Positions 14,448 to 23,755 of a DNA stretch of 64,000 nt are shown in pieces. Under the pieces are notes generated by a model, which did no database searches, was not told the DNA's origin, and worked only from the letters and a program-made list of their open reading frames with translations. The translations under genes were made by a program, and so were the position numbers. The DNA is from Bacteroidia bacterium (GTDB taxonomy: Bacteria > Bacteroidota > Bacteroidia > JADZBD01), in contig JADZBD010000005.1 in the NCBI GenBank assembly GCA_020852255.1, forward strand, positions 1 through 64,000. Direction: 5' to 3'. The stretch's first letter is position 1; each line of letters begins with the position of its first letter.

Positions 14448-17126
14448 ATGTTTTTCGGAAAAGACAAAGACGACAAGAAAACGGACAAAAAGGAATTCAA
14501 GCCTTATAAGTTCAAAGACATCAAGGTCTATTCATCCGATGAATGGATGGCTGAAAGCACCAAAAAGTACCGGACCGTTTTCGACCGGATGGAAACGGAT
14601 TACATCCGCGTGGAATTCTCCTTTTACAATAAGCTCTTTGATGAAGAAGAATGGGAAGGCACTGTAACACTCAAAGCGTATTCGCTCGACGGCGACAACC
14701 GGAAGGAACTTTGCAACCTGGAGACAAAACGCCCGGTGAAGACGGATGAGAATATTGTATACGTACGCGATGGATGGGGTAATGCCACTCCCGGGGCCTT
14801 CTGGTTCCGCGGCGATTACATCTGGGAAGCATGGATCAACGGCGAACTCATCGGCTCAAGAAAGTTTTTCGTGGAGGATATAGGAAAGGTAACGCGCGAC
14901 TCCAACCTGTATTTTGAGATAGAAAGTCTGAAAATGTATGAAGGCGGGGATTCTGAAAACACAAACGTCTCCAAAAAATACCTGAAAGAATTTTCCAAGA
15001 AAGATTCCCGGTATATCTGGACGGAACTGAACCTGAAGGTGACCACCCCCTCCGATTTCAACTGCGAGATCTTTTTTAACTTCTTTGACGATGCCGGGCA
15101 ACCGAAGGGACAGGATCAGCGCATGCAGTTCGTAAAGAAAGATTCTACCGGAAAGATCATCACCTTTCATGCCGGATGGGGGCGTTCTACGCCCGGGATA
15201 TGGACGGATGACAAGTACACCATGGAAATCGTGTTCATGGATACGCTCATCGCCGCGGTACCCTTCAAAATGCATCCGGATACAGCCACGGAAGGCGAGG
15301 TAACCATACTTCACTCCATTGAAGAAACACTTTCCACCGACGGCGGCACTGCGAAGAAGAAAACCGCTGAAACACAGGAACCGGCCAACCTGGAAGAGGT
15401 GATGAAGGAACTGGATGAACTGGTAGGCCTGGAGGAGATCAAAGCGGAGATCCGTAAAAACATCAACTACCTGCACTTCGTTAAACTACGCAAGGAAAAG
15501 GGGTTTGAAGATTCAGGAAATCTGGCCCTGCACAGTGTATTCACCGGAAACCCCGGTACAGGTAAAACAACGGTGGTACGACTGCTGGGTAAGATCTACA
15601 AGCAGATGGGGCTACTGAGTAAAGGCCATGTGAAGGAAGTTGACCGCGCCGATCTCGTTGCGCAGTACATAGGACAAACGGCTCCAAAGGTTAAGAAAGC
15701 GATTGATGAGGCGCGCGGGGGAATTCTGTTCGTGGATGAAGCGTACGCTCTTTCCCGCGCAGGGAGCGATTCCAATGATTTCGGACCTGAGGTGATTGAA
15801 ATTCTGCTCAAGGAAATGAGCGATGGGAAGGGTGATATTGCCATCATGTTCGCAGGCTATCCCAAGGAGATGGGTGGCTTCCTGGAAATGAACCCGGGCT
15901 TGCGCTCCCGCATCAATTATCATTACAACTTCCCCGATTATCTGCCGGAAGAGCTGATGAAGATCTGCGAAAGCTCTGCAAAGAAAAACAATGTTACCCT
16001 CACGGCTGATGCGCTCAACCAACTCACCGAATACATTACAGATGCCTACCGCTCCCGTGATGAAAGCTTCGGTAATGCACGTTTCGCAAACTCCATCATT
16101 ACAGAAGCAAAAATGAACATGGGCATCCGCCTCATGAATCATCCCGACATCAAAAACCTGAGCAACGAAATTCTTTCCACCATTGAGGCCGACGATATCC
16201 ACAAGGTATTCGAAGGACGCACAAGGAAAAAGCTTAAGCTCAGCGTGGATGAGAAATTGCTGAAAGAGGCGCTGGACGAACTCAACGGGATGATCGGCAT
16301 GCGAAACATCAAAGAGGAGGTGAATGAACTGGTGAAGCTCGTACGCTTTTATCAGGAAACCGGCCGGGATGTGCTCGGAAAATTCTCGCTTCACAGCGTT
16401 TTCACCGGAAACCCGGGCACAGGTAAAACCACCGTGGCAAGAATCATCGGAAAAATTTACAAAGGACTGGGAGTGCTGGAGCGCGGTCATGTGGTGGAAT
16501 GCGACCGGGAAGGACTCGTGGCAGGCTATGTTGGTCAAACAGCCACAAAAACAGCTGAAAAGGTGAATCAGTCAATGGGAGGAATACTTTTCATTGATGA
16601 AGCCTACGCATTAGTAGACCAGCGCGGCGATTCACACGGCTTTGGTGGAGAAGCCATTGCCACTATTCTGAAACGTATGGAAGATCACCGGGGACAGTTC
16701 GGCGTGATTGTGGCCGGATACCCGGGTAATATGAAAGAATTTATTGAAACGAATCCGGGTCTGAAATCGCGCTTCGATAAAACCTACCATTTTGAAGATT
16801 ACTCGGCGGAGGAACTGATGGAGATCTGCCTGATGCTGTTAAAAAAGGAAAAACTGCATCCGACCCCTGAAGCGCTGGCGCATCTGCAAAAATACTTCAC
16901 CCATCTTCACGCAGGCCGCGACAAACATTTCGGGAATGCCCGCACTGTCCGCAATGCCGTTGGAGAATGCATTAAAAACCAGCACCTGCGAATGTCCGGT
17001 ATCCCCTCCGCACAGCGTACACGCGAAATGCTCGAAATTCTGACGCTGGAGGATGTCAGGGAGTTTGAAGCGCCGGAAGTACGATCGCAGGGAAGCAGTT
17101 TGGGGTTTAAGTATGGGAAAGGGTAG
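14448..17126 (+). CDS. double AAA+ ATPase of CbxX/CfxQ type with duplicated N-terminal beta domains
   Basis: An 892-residue cytoplasmic protein. The N-terminal 290 residues contain two related beta-rich domains (about 35-145 and 175-285), both with a GWG-x2-TPG turn (DGWGNATPGAFWF and GWGRSTPGIW). Two CbxX/CfxQ AAA+ modules follow: Walker A GNPGTGKTT near residues 366 and 651, Walker B GGILFVDEAYAL near 424 and GGILFIDEAYAL near 710, sensor regions AGYPKEM and AGYPGNM. CbxX-type ATPases include Rubisco activase CbbX, SpoVK and the EccA ATPase of type VII secretion, all remodelling protein complexes. Its position after PorP/SprF suggests a role in assembly or export, which is inference. Confidence 0.85.
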   Translation: MFFGKDKDDKKTDKKEFKPYKFKDIKVYSSDEWMAESTKKYRTVFDRMETDYIRVEFSFYNKLFDEEEWEGTVTLKAYSLDGDNRKELCNLETKRPVKTDENIVYVRDGWGNATPGAFWFRGDYIWEAWINGELIGSRKFFVEDIGKVTRDSNLYFEIESLKMYEGGDSENTNVSKKYLKEFSKKDSRYIWTELNLKVTTPSDFNCEIFFNFFDDAGQPKGQDQRMQFVKKDSTGKIITFHAGWGRSTPGIWTDDKYTMEIVFMDTLIAAVPFKMHPDTATEGEVTILHSIEETLSTDGGTAKKKTAETQEPANLEEVMKELDELVGLEEIKAEIRKNINYLHFVKLRKEKGFEDSGNLALHSVFTGNPGTGKTTVVRLLGKIYKQMGLLSKGHVKEVDRADLVAQYIGQTAPKVKKAIDEARGGILFVDEAYALSRAGSDSNDFGPEVIEILLKEMSDGKGDIAIMFAGYPKEMGGFLEMNPGLRSRINYHYNFPDYLPEELMKICESSAKKNNVTLTADALNQLTEYITDAYRSRDESFGNARFANSIITEAKMNMGIRLMNHPDIKNLSNEILSTIEADDIHKVFEGRTRKKLKLSVDEKLLKEALDELNGMIGMRNIKEEVNELVKLVRFYQETGRDVLGKFSLHSVFTGNPGTGKTTVARIIGKIYKGLGVLERGHVVECDREGLVAGYVGQTATKTAEKVNQSMGGILFIDEAYALVDQRGDSHGFGGEAIATILKRMEDHRGQFGVIVAGYPGNMKEFIETNPGLKSRFDKTYHFEDYSAEELMEICLMLLKKEKLHPTPEALAHLQKYFTHLHAGRDKHFGNARTVRNAVGECIKNQHLRMSGIPSAQRTREMLEILTLEDVREFEAPEVRSQGSSLGFKYGKG

Positions 17127-17272
17127 TTAAAGATTGTCGTTACCTCTCCCCCGCGCAGGCTTCTCAATGGGTGGAAGGGTACAATGCAGCCGGAAAACCG
17201 CTCGGATTTTATATTCAAAATCCTCAATAGTTTCAAACTTCATACTCCAAACCTACCTCCCCCAGACTACCA

Positions 17273-18034
17273 CTAAAACTCCATCCCCAGGCAAATTGTC
17301 AGCGCCGGATCGCGGAAATAGACACTGTTCGAAAAATTATTTCCTGTGTAACGGATGCGGGAGAGATTATGCCGGTAATACGCTTCGAGATAAATGGCCT
17401 TTTTGTAATCAGTGGATACTTTATGTTCCAGACCCATCCCTCCCATCATGATCCCTCCTCCTCCGTCAAAAAGTGCGTTGTGTTCAACAGACATATCTGA
17501 ATAGCCCTTCCACACGATTTGTCCTGTTGCATTATCACTCACTTTTGTGGAAGACCCGAACAAAGCCCGGAATGCCCATCCGCCGGAGATGTAAAATATA
17601 TTTAACTGGTTGTCTTCATTTCCGAACGACTGCTTGAAGAGAAAAGGGAACTGCAGCTGGTGTATCCATAACTGATGCGTATAATCGAACTGTTTATCGA
17701 ATATCTGCGGCGTTGTGGTAAAATAGTAACTATCAAAGGTCATACGCTGGCCCAGATAGTCCACTCCCATCAGGAATTTCAATCGTGCCCCCCGCTTGAA
17801 ATTAAATTCTCCGTGCCATGAAAGTCCCAGGCCTCGTCCGGGCCGCGTATTATCGGTAACATCCGGATTATTGCGGTAAAAAATAAGGGAGGGCATAATT
17901 CCCCACCGGTTTTTAATCACGGCGTCTTTCGGCTTATTCTCTACTTTGCCGCCCAGATCATCCTTTTGGGAAAGGAGCGGGCCGGAACACAGGAGCGCAA
18001 GAAAAAATAAAATTTTATTTCCGGTCCCGCGCAT
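17273..18034 (-). CDS. hypothetical outer-membrane beta-barrel protein
   Basis: A 253-residue protein with signal peptide (MRGTGNKILFFLALLCSGPL) and amphipathic strands: WGIMPSLIFYR, LGLSWHGEFNFKRGARLKF, LWIHQLQFPFLFKQSF. It ends with an aromatic-terminated strand (LTICLGMEF), as is usual for outer-membrane barrels. The ATG at 18034 is preferred to an upstream TTG at 18040. The start lies inside the 3' end of the amidohydrolase gene (20-base overlap), so the two form an operon. Substrate or partner unknown. Confidence 0.65.
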   Translation of the reverse strand: MRGTGNKILFFLALLCSGPLLSQKDDLGGKVENKPKDAVIKNRWGIMPSLIFYRNNPDVTDNTRPGRGLGLSWHGEFNFKRGARLKFLMGVDYLGQRMTFDSYYFTTTPQIFDKQFDYTHQLWIHQLQFPFLFKQSFGNEDNQLNIFYISGGWAFRALFGSSTKVSDNATGQIVWKGYSDMSVEHNALFDGGGGIMMGGMGLEHKVSTDYKKAIYLEAYYRHNLSRIRYTGNNFSNSVYFRDPALTICLGMEF

Positions 18035-19646
18035 ATACAATCTCTCCGTTTACAATGGTAAAAAGTATTGGAATACCGGTGATGCTTTCTTCCGGCTCCT
18101 TCATCAGGTCTCTTTCCAGCACTACCAGGTCGGCGAATTTTCCGGTTTCGATACTTCCCTTCTCCTGTTCCTCAAAATTGGCATAAGCAGCCCAGATGGT
18201 CATTCCTTTCAGTGCATTTTCTCGGGAAAGAGCGTTTCCGGACTGGAACCCTCCTTCGGGCCATCCCTTTTTATCTTTCCGGACCACCGCGGCATAGAAC
18301 GTTTCGAGGGGATAGATATTCTCAATAGGAAAATCTGTTCCCAGTGCCACTTTTCCGAATGACTTCAGGAGATCATTATACGCATAAGCAAATTTCACAC
18401 GTTCCGGTCCCAGCCGGTCGCCTGCCCAGTACATATCCGATGTAGCATGTGTAGGCTGAATGGAGGGAATGACCCCGAAGGAGCCGAACCGGGCGAAATC
18501 GCTCCCATTCACAACCTGACAATGTTCGATACGGAAACGTGCCGTTTTGTTTCCGCCCAGCACATGATTATAGAGATCCAGGATCATACGGTTAGCAGAA
18601 TCTCCGATGCAGTGCGTGTTCACCTGGAATCCTTTTTCCAGCAATTGGTGCGCATACATATCATAATGCTCATACGTGCGGAGGATGAAACCATGATGGC
18701 CGGTAAGATCTGAATACGGATGCAGCAAACAAGCCCCGCGGGAACCCAGGGCGCCGTCGCCGTAAAATTTAAACGATCGGATATTCAGTCGCTCCGTTTT
18801 ATACGGACCCGTTTTTAAAAAGTGTTCGTAATTCACGGATGAATCAGACATCATCGCATAAACGCGCATCTTCAGCGTTCCGTTCTTGTGCATGGCATCA
18901 ATCAGGTCCGTCTCGTCTTTCATCAGTCCTGCATCATCCACGGTTGTAAGTCCGGCGGCGAAACAATTGCTCTGTGCGTCGAGCAGGGCTTTCCGGAGCT
19001 GTTCCGCTCCCGGAGGAGGGATGAACTTCTCTACCAGATCCATGGCATTATCGGTGAGCACGCCTCCTTTCAGAATTTCACCACCTGCAACCTTCGTGTT
19101 CTCAGTAATCCCTCCCGCTTCCAGGGCTTTTTTGTTCGCCAGGGCGGCATGCCCGTCGATGCGGCGGATAAAAACCGGGCGGTCAGGAAATAGAATATTC
19201 AACGTATCGTTCACCGGAAATTCTTTCACTTCCCAGTCGTTCTGATCCCAGCCCCTCCCGAGCAACCATCCGTTGGGGTGTGTTTTAGCAAACTCCACTA
19301 CCCGGGCGATGACTTCGTTAAAAGAAGCGGTGCCTTTCAGATCCACGCGTTGCAGACTCAGGCCATAATTCAGAAAATGGCAATGTGCGTCAATAAAGCC
19401 CGGGTATACGGCCGCGCCGTTCAGGTCTTTCTCCGTAAATGATTCAAAGTTATCCAGTATCTCCTCGTTGCTTCCGCTGGCTATGATTTTCCCTCCCATA
19501 ATAGCCACTGCCTCGTGAACAGAGAATGCAGAATCCACCGTATAAATCACACCGTGATGAAGGATAAGATCAGCCGGCTTTTTGCTGCTGCAGGAGGCCA
19601 GAAGGATTCCAAGCACTCCGGCGAACAGAACGTATCGCATTTTCAT
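18015..19646 (-). CDS. amidohydrolase-family lipoprotein (YtcJ-like)
   Basis: A 543-residue metal-dependent hydrolase. The N-terminus is a lipoprotein signal with LLASC (cysteine about residue 19), placing it on the periplasmic side of a membrane. The metal-binding pair is DAHCH at residues 86-90 after the YPGFI strand. Later elements include GDGALGSRGACLLHPYSD, VNTHCIGDSANRMILDLY, RIEHCQVV and ALGTDFPIE, matching the YtcJ/N-substituted formamide deformylase subgroup. Members remove formyl or amide groups from small molecules; the real substrate is not predictable. The gene overlaps the downstream barrel gene. Confidence 0.85.
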   Translation of the reverse strand: MKMRYVLFAGVLGILLASCSSKKPADLILHHGVIYTVDSAFSVHEAVAIMGGKIIASGSNEEILDNFESFTEKDLNGAAVYPGFIDAHCHFLNYGLSLQRVDLKGTASFNEVIARVVEFAKTHPNGWLLGRGWDQNDWEVKEFPVNDTLNILFPDRPVFIRRIDGHAALANKKALEAGGITENTKVAGGEILKGGVLTDNAMDLVEKFIPPPGAEQLRKALLDAQSNCFAAGLTTVDDAGLMKDETDLIDAMHKNGTLKMRVYAMMSDSSVNYEHFLKTGPYKTERLNIRSFKFYGDGALGSRGACLLHPYSDLTGHHGFILRTYEHYDMYAHQLLEKGFQVNTHCIGDSANRMILDLYNHVLGGNKTARFRIEHCQVVNGSDFARFGSFGVIPSIQPTHATSDMYWAGDRLGPERVKFAYAYNDLLKSFGKVALGTDFPIENIYPLETFYAAVVRKDKKGWPEGGFQSGNALSRENALKGMTIWAAYANFEEQEKGSIETGKFADLVVLERDLMKEPEESITGIPILFTIVNGEIVYARDRK

Positions 19647-19698
19647 AGCGTTTAAATTAGATCAAAAATACGACAAAAGAGGGGAACCCCTGAAGCGG

Positions 19699-20457
19699 TC
19701 ACTTCCGCACCACCGTAGTTGAATTCGCCTGCGCCGCGGGCGTCATCACCACATCCAGAATATTTACATGCGCGGGGCGGGAAGCCACCCACCACGCTGT
19801 TTCCGCAATATCCTCTGCGGTCAGAGGTTGTATCCCCTTGTACACTGCCCCGGCTCTTTCCGCATCGCCTTTAAAACGCACGAGGGCGAATTCCGTTTCG
19901 GCTAAACCCGGACAAATGCCCGTTACCTTGATATGATGCTGAACCATGTCAATGCGCATGGCTTTATTCAGCGCATCTACGGCATGCTTTGTAGCACAAT
20001 AAATATTTCCATTGGCATATACTTCCTTCCCCGCTATTGAACCGATATTGATGATATGACCCGATTTCCTTTCGATCATTCCGGGTGCAACCGCACGCGT
20101 GATGTAGAGCAGACCTTTAATGTTCGTGTCAATCATACGTTCCCAGTCATCAACGATTCCCTCCTGCAGCGAACTCAGTCCCACTGCCAGTCCTGCATTG
20201 TTCACCAGAACATCCACTTTCTCCCATCCGTTCTTCAGGCTCTGCACGGCATCCTTCACCGCCTCCTGCTGCCTTATGTCGAAACTCAGGGCAAGTGCTT
20301 TGCTTCCTGTGCTTTCAATTTCCGCTTTTACCTCTTCCAGCTTCTCTTTTCGTCTCCCGCAAATAATCACATCATAACCGTTGCGGGCGAATATATTTGC
20401 GATGGCTCTTCCGAAACCGGCAGTTGCTCCCGTAACTAACACCCTTTTCTCTGCCAT
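19699..20457 (-). CDS. short-chain dehydrogenase/reductase (YdfG-like)
   Basis: A 252-residue classical SDR with the cofactor motif TGATAGFG (residues 9-16), NNAG (86-89) and the catalytic Ser140, Tyr153 and Lys157 (IGSIAG, YCATK). The layout and the PG-LAETEF loop resemble YdfG-type enzymes, which oxidise 3-hydroxy acids such as L-allo-threonine or serine, or reduce malonic semialdehyde, with NADP. Arg residues after the first strand (CGRRKEK) favour NADP over NAD. It follows the permease gene by 5 bp, so it may act on an imported amino acid; that link is inference. Confidence 0.85.
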   Translation of the reverse strand: MAEKRVLVTGATAGFGRAIANIFARNGYDVIICGRRKEKLEEVKAEIESTGSKALALSFDIRQQEAVKDAVQSLKNGWEKVDVLVNNAGLAVGLSSLQEGIVDDWERMIDTNIKGLLYITRAVAPGMIERKSGHIINIGSIAGKEVYANGNIYCATKHAVDALNKAMRIDMVQHHIKVTGICPGLAETEFALVRFKGDAERAGAVYKGIQPLTAEDIAETAWWVASRPAHVNILDVVMTPAAQANSTTVVRK

Positions 20458-20462
20458 ACTTA

Positions 20463-22124
20463 CTACTTACTGCCTGCAGCCAATTTACTTTTTCTGTAAC
20501 CGTATAAAATATATACTACAAAACCAATCGCAAACCAGATGAAGAACCACTTCCATGCCGCACCTCCTATACCGGTCATGAGATAGCAACAGGACAAGAG
20601 TCCGAGAACCGGAATGAGGGAATAATTTTTAACAACCGAAAGGCCGGTCATCAGCAACATCAGTGCAAAAAAGAATAAGGTGCAGCCGTTAGACACTGCT
20701 GTATCACCGGAAAAATCAGTGAGTGAATACAGGTATTCTCTTTCCGCGCTGAACAACCAGGCGGCCACACCTCCGGTGATCAGGGGCATAAAATACTTCG
20801 CGTTGAAATACGGAATCCTGAATTTCCCTCTGGGCATACCCTCCTCATGGGCGGGAAGAAGAAGCACGCCGCCGCAGACCAGCACAAAAGCGAAAAGGGT
20901 ACCAACAGATGTAAAATCCAGGATAAAACTTTCGTTCGTAAAGAGGAGCGGAACTCCCACTACCAGTCCGGTTACGATGGTAGAGAACCCCGGCGTTTTG
21001 AAGCGGGGATGAATCCGGGAAAATCGTGCGGGAAGAAGTCCGTCACGACTCATACTCATCCAGATTCTCGGCTGCCCCATTTGGAAAACGAGCAATACAC
21101 TGGTCATGGCTACCACAGCGGCAATAGAAATGATGAATAACATCCACTTGACTTCCCGCAACTGGAATACTTCAGCGAGCGGATCCGACACGCCCAGCAG
21201 TTCATAAGTTACCATACCGGTGAGCACCAGAGAAAGAATGATATAAAGAATGGTACAAATGATGAGTGAATAGATCATACCTCTGGGAAGGTCACGCTGT
21301 GGATCTTTGGCTTCTTCCGCGAGTGTGGATACGGCATCAAAGCCGATATATGCAAAGAAAACCGAAGCCACACCTCCCATGACGCCTTTAAATCCCTCCG
21401 GCATGAAGGGCGTCCAGTTCCCGATATCAACATAAAAGAAGCCCACGATAATCACCAGAATCACGATGGCCAGCTTGATGATCACCATCAGATTGCTGAG
21501 GTTTCTTGATTCTTTTACGCCCACGTACACCAGCGCTGTAATGAAAACATTGATCATGAACGCGGGCATATCAAAAATAATCCGCAGTCCTGCAATCTGA
21601 GGTGCGTTGTTCCAGGCGGTGAGTCCCTCCCCGGTGGTATTGGAGAGGAAAGCTTCCTTAGCCGACAGGTAGTTGATGGTGAGCCATTCCGGGAAATGTA
21701 TTCCCATGCCGTCCAGAAGGGAGGTAAAATATCCGCTCCAGGAGAATGCGACATAGATATTACCGATAGAATATTCCATCAGCAGGGCCCATCCGATGAT
21801 CCATGCCATCACTTCGCCGAAGGAAACATAGGCATACGTATACGCCGAGCCGGAGACCGGCACACGCGAAGCGAATTCCGCATAACACATGGCGGTGAAT
21901 CCGCAGGCGACAGCACAAATAATAAAAAGAAGAATAACCGCCGGGCCACCGGAAGCGCAGGCGCTGCCGATGCTGGAGAAACTACCTGCACCGATGATGG
22001 CTGCTATTCCGAAAAATGTAAGATCACGAACCGAGAGTACTTTATGGAGGGAACCATGCCCTTCCTCATCACCGGTGGTGACGGCATTCACGGATTTACG
22101 TCTGAAAAAACCGTTGGATGACAT
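20463..22124 (-). CDS. APC-family amino acid permease
   Basis: A 553-residue inner-membrane transporter with 12 or more helices. The APC signature appears in the first helix (FFGIAAIIGAGSFSSIG) and in the segment FFAYIGFDAVSTLAEEAKDP that is typical of the cationic amino acid transporter branch. The start at ATG 22124 (MSSNGFFRRKSVNAV) is chosen because the longer frame would overlap the upstream gene and has no membrane-protein character; it leaves 19 bp to that gene. The C-terminal helices are extended relative to the 10-12 helix core. Co-transcribed with the SDR downstream. Substrate not certain. Confidence 0.85.
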   Translation of the reverse strand: MSSNGFFRRKSVNAVTTGDEEGHGSLHKVLSVRDLTFFGIAAIIGAGSFSSIGSACASGGPAVILLFIICAVACGFTAMCYAEFASRVPVSGSAYTYAYVSFGEVMAWIIGWALLMEYSIGNIYVAFSWSGYFTSLLDGMGIHFPEWLTINYLSAKEAFLSNTTGEGLTAWNNAPQIAGLRIIFDMPAFMINVFITALVYVGVKESRNLSNLMVIIKLAIVILVIIVGFFYVDIGNWTPFMPEGFKGVMGGVASVFFAYIGFDAVSTLAEEAKDPQRDLPRGMIYSLIICTILYIILSLVLTGMVTYELLGVSDPLAEVFQLREVKWMLFIISIAAVVAMTSVLLVFQMGQPRIWMSMSRDGLLPARFSRIHPRFKTPGFSTIVTGLVVGVPLLFTNESFILDFTSVGTLFAFVLVCGGVLLLPAHEEGMPRGKFRIPYFNAKYFMPLITGGVAAWLFSAEREYLYSLTDFSGDTAVSNGCTLFFFALMLLMTGLSVVKNYSLIPVLGLLSCCYLMTGIGGAAWKWFFIWFAIGFVVYILYGYRKSKLAAGSK

Positions 22125-22143
22125 GCTTCTTGGTGCCGGCAAT

Positions 22144-23649
22144 TTACATTTTATTCCTGAGTATGCGGGATCCAAAATGCAGGAACAAGGCGCCCTGAGC
22201 AATGAGGAACGGAAGCAAAGGGGTTTTGTAGCGGACAATGGCCCCTGTAACCGGGGTGGTGAGTCCGATCAGCAGTGCCAGGCTGAGGAAAAAGAAAAAG
22301 CAGAAAAAGAAAAGACTATTGACCGGACGGGCGTACGCCGGCACATCACGGTTCCGGCCGGCGCGGATCGCATAAATCAGGAAAAGAAAAACCGTCAGGT
22401 TTTCCAGCATCGCAATTCCCGAAAGAAAACCCGAATATTCCCAGGGCAAGGGCCGGGCCAGAACACTGAAAAGCGCGCCGGGTGCATGCAGGAAGAAGGA
22501 GGTCCATTCCGGCTCGAGCCGCGAAGTGCCGATTCTGCTTCCGGTATACGTCAGGCGAAGCAGTTCATGGTACTGCCGCTGCGGAAAACAAGTGACCACT
22601 GCCCCTTCCCTTTTATTTTTCCAGAGAAAAGCAGAAACCGGAGAAAGCGGAGAAGAAGTACTGTCGCCGTTCTTCCGGAAGGGAACCAGTTTTTCACCGT
22701 CGAGAGGAATATATAACGTGTCGGAAGTTTCCAAATCTACCACGTACGCTCCCCCGCGTGCCAGGAGCCAGAAATCGTTTTGCTTTTCACTTATCACTAC
22801 CAGAGGATCCCGTTCTGTACCTGCTTTGATTGCAAAATACCCCGTGGAGATCAGCAGAAGGTAAACCACCGGAAATTTCCACACCGCTCCCCTGCCCTGC
22901 GGTCCTGTCCACCACAAAGCAAGCACCGCCGGAAGCAGGCAAAAAAGCACATACACTTTCACAGAGATCAGCAGCAGAAGGAACAGCAGCATCACCAGAA
23001 CATCCCACAGCCGCATTTTTCCGAATAAGGGCTTCACGGAATAATAAAGGAAACCTCCCAGAGCGAACATCAGCAATCCTTCTTTGAGCACGCCGGAACT
23101 CCAGAAGAGCACAGACGGAATCAGGAAAATGCCGGAAAATATCCATCCCGACGGACCGGTGAAGGCGTGGAAGAAACGATACAGGTAAGTAAGTCCGCTC
23201 AAAGAGAGGAAACACATAACCACGGTGTGAATGTGAAAATTACCGGAGGATAGCAGAAACAGCAGCGCATTGAAACGCGTGATGGTTCTGTTATCATTAT
23301 AAAAATTATACAGTTTCCCCAGGTTCCAGTTCGACATTTGGTGGTAGTACGCCGATAAATGCGGTGCATCCGCACCAATGCCGGTGAGCATGCGCAGGTA
23401 ATCCGCCGGAGATTCTTTCAATGCAGAATACATCACCTTCGCATCATCGAAATAACGGAAGATGTCGCTCACAGAGCGGTCCGTGTAGTGCATGGTATAG
23501 ATCAGGTACAGAACAAAACCCGTGAGTACCTTGAGCCAGAATAAGAGAAGAAACAAAACCGGGCTGGTTCCTTCCACTCTGAAAATGCGCATTCGGAGTA
23601 CCAGAATACTTCCCAGAACGACTGCTACACAAAGGCCTGCTATATTCAT
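22144..23649 (-). CDS. multi-spanning membrane protein, possibly envelope polysaccharide-related
   Basis: A 501-residue protein with about ten predicted helices and one large soluble loop (about residues 270-360: SEKQNDFWLLARGGAYVVDL and following). The segment LIPSVLFWSSGVLKEGLLMF resembles a motif seen in EpsG/Wzy-like and other polymer-handling membrane proteins of Bacteroidota. That similarity is weak and the function should be taken as unknown. ATG at 23649 is preferred to TTG at 23664. It is divergent from purL and lies 19 bp upstream of the permease gene. Confidence 0.55.
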   Translation of the reverse strand: MNIAGLCVAVVLGSILVLRMRIFRVEGTSPVLFLLLFWLKVLTGFVLYLIYTMHYTDRSVSDIFRYFDDAKVMYSALKESPADYLRMLTGIGADAPHLSAYYHQMSNWNLGKLYNFYNDNRTITRFNALLFLLSSGNFHIHTVVMCFLSLSGLTYLYRFFHAFTGPSGWIFSGIFLIPSVLFWSSGVLKEGLLMFALGGFLYYSVKPLFGKMRLWDVLVMLLFLLLLISVKVYVLFCLLPAVLALWWTGPQGRGAVWKFPVVYLLLISTGYFAIKAGTERDPLVVISEKQNDFWLLARGGAYVVDLETSDTLYIPLDGEKLVPFRKNGDSTSSPLSPVSAFLWKNKREGAVVTCFPQRQYHELLRLTYTGSRIGTSRLEPEWTSFFLHAPGALFSVLARPLPWEYSGFLSGIAMLENLTVFLFLIYAIRAGRNRDVPAYARPVNSLFFFCFFFFLSLALLIGLTTPVTGAIVRYKTPLLPFLIAQGALFLHFGSRILRNKM

Positions 23650-23727
23650 GCTTAAGAGGCTCAAATATAGTTATTTAGGTGTTGAAAAGTTATCTATTTC
23701 GCAATCTTCCTTACCGGGAGGTATCGT

Positions 23728-23735
23728 TACATTTG
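23728..23735 (+). promoter_or_regulatory. candidate -7 box for purL-dlt
   Basis: TACATTTG fits TAnnTTTG and lies 20 bases upstream of the purL ATG at 23756. The -33 element is not clear. If used, it would drive purL and the overlapping dlt genes. Confidence 0.4.
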
Positions 23736-23755
23736 TTTTCCTCAAAAAAGAAGCA

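Noticed and set aside
15612-16538. 308-codon minus-strand frame inside the AAA+ gene
   Set aside because: Complement of a well-supported ATPase gene; composition typical of an antisense shadow.
17110-17230. Possible gene remnant reading RYLSPAQASQWVEGYNAAGK then PLGFYIQNPQ
   Set aside because: Coding-like but only about 35 codons between a stop and the end, overlapping the AAA+ gene; no family recognised, so not annotated.
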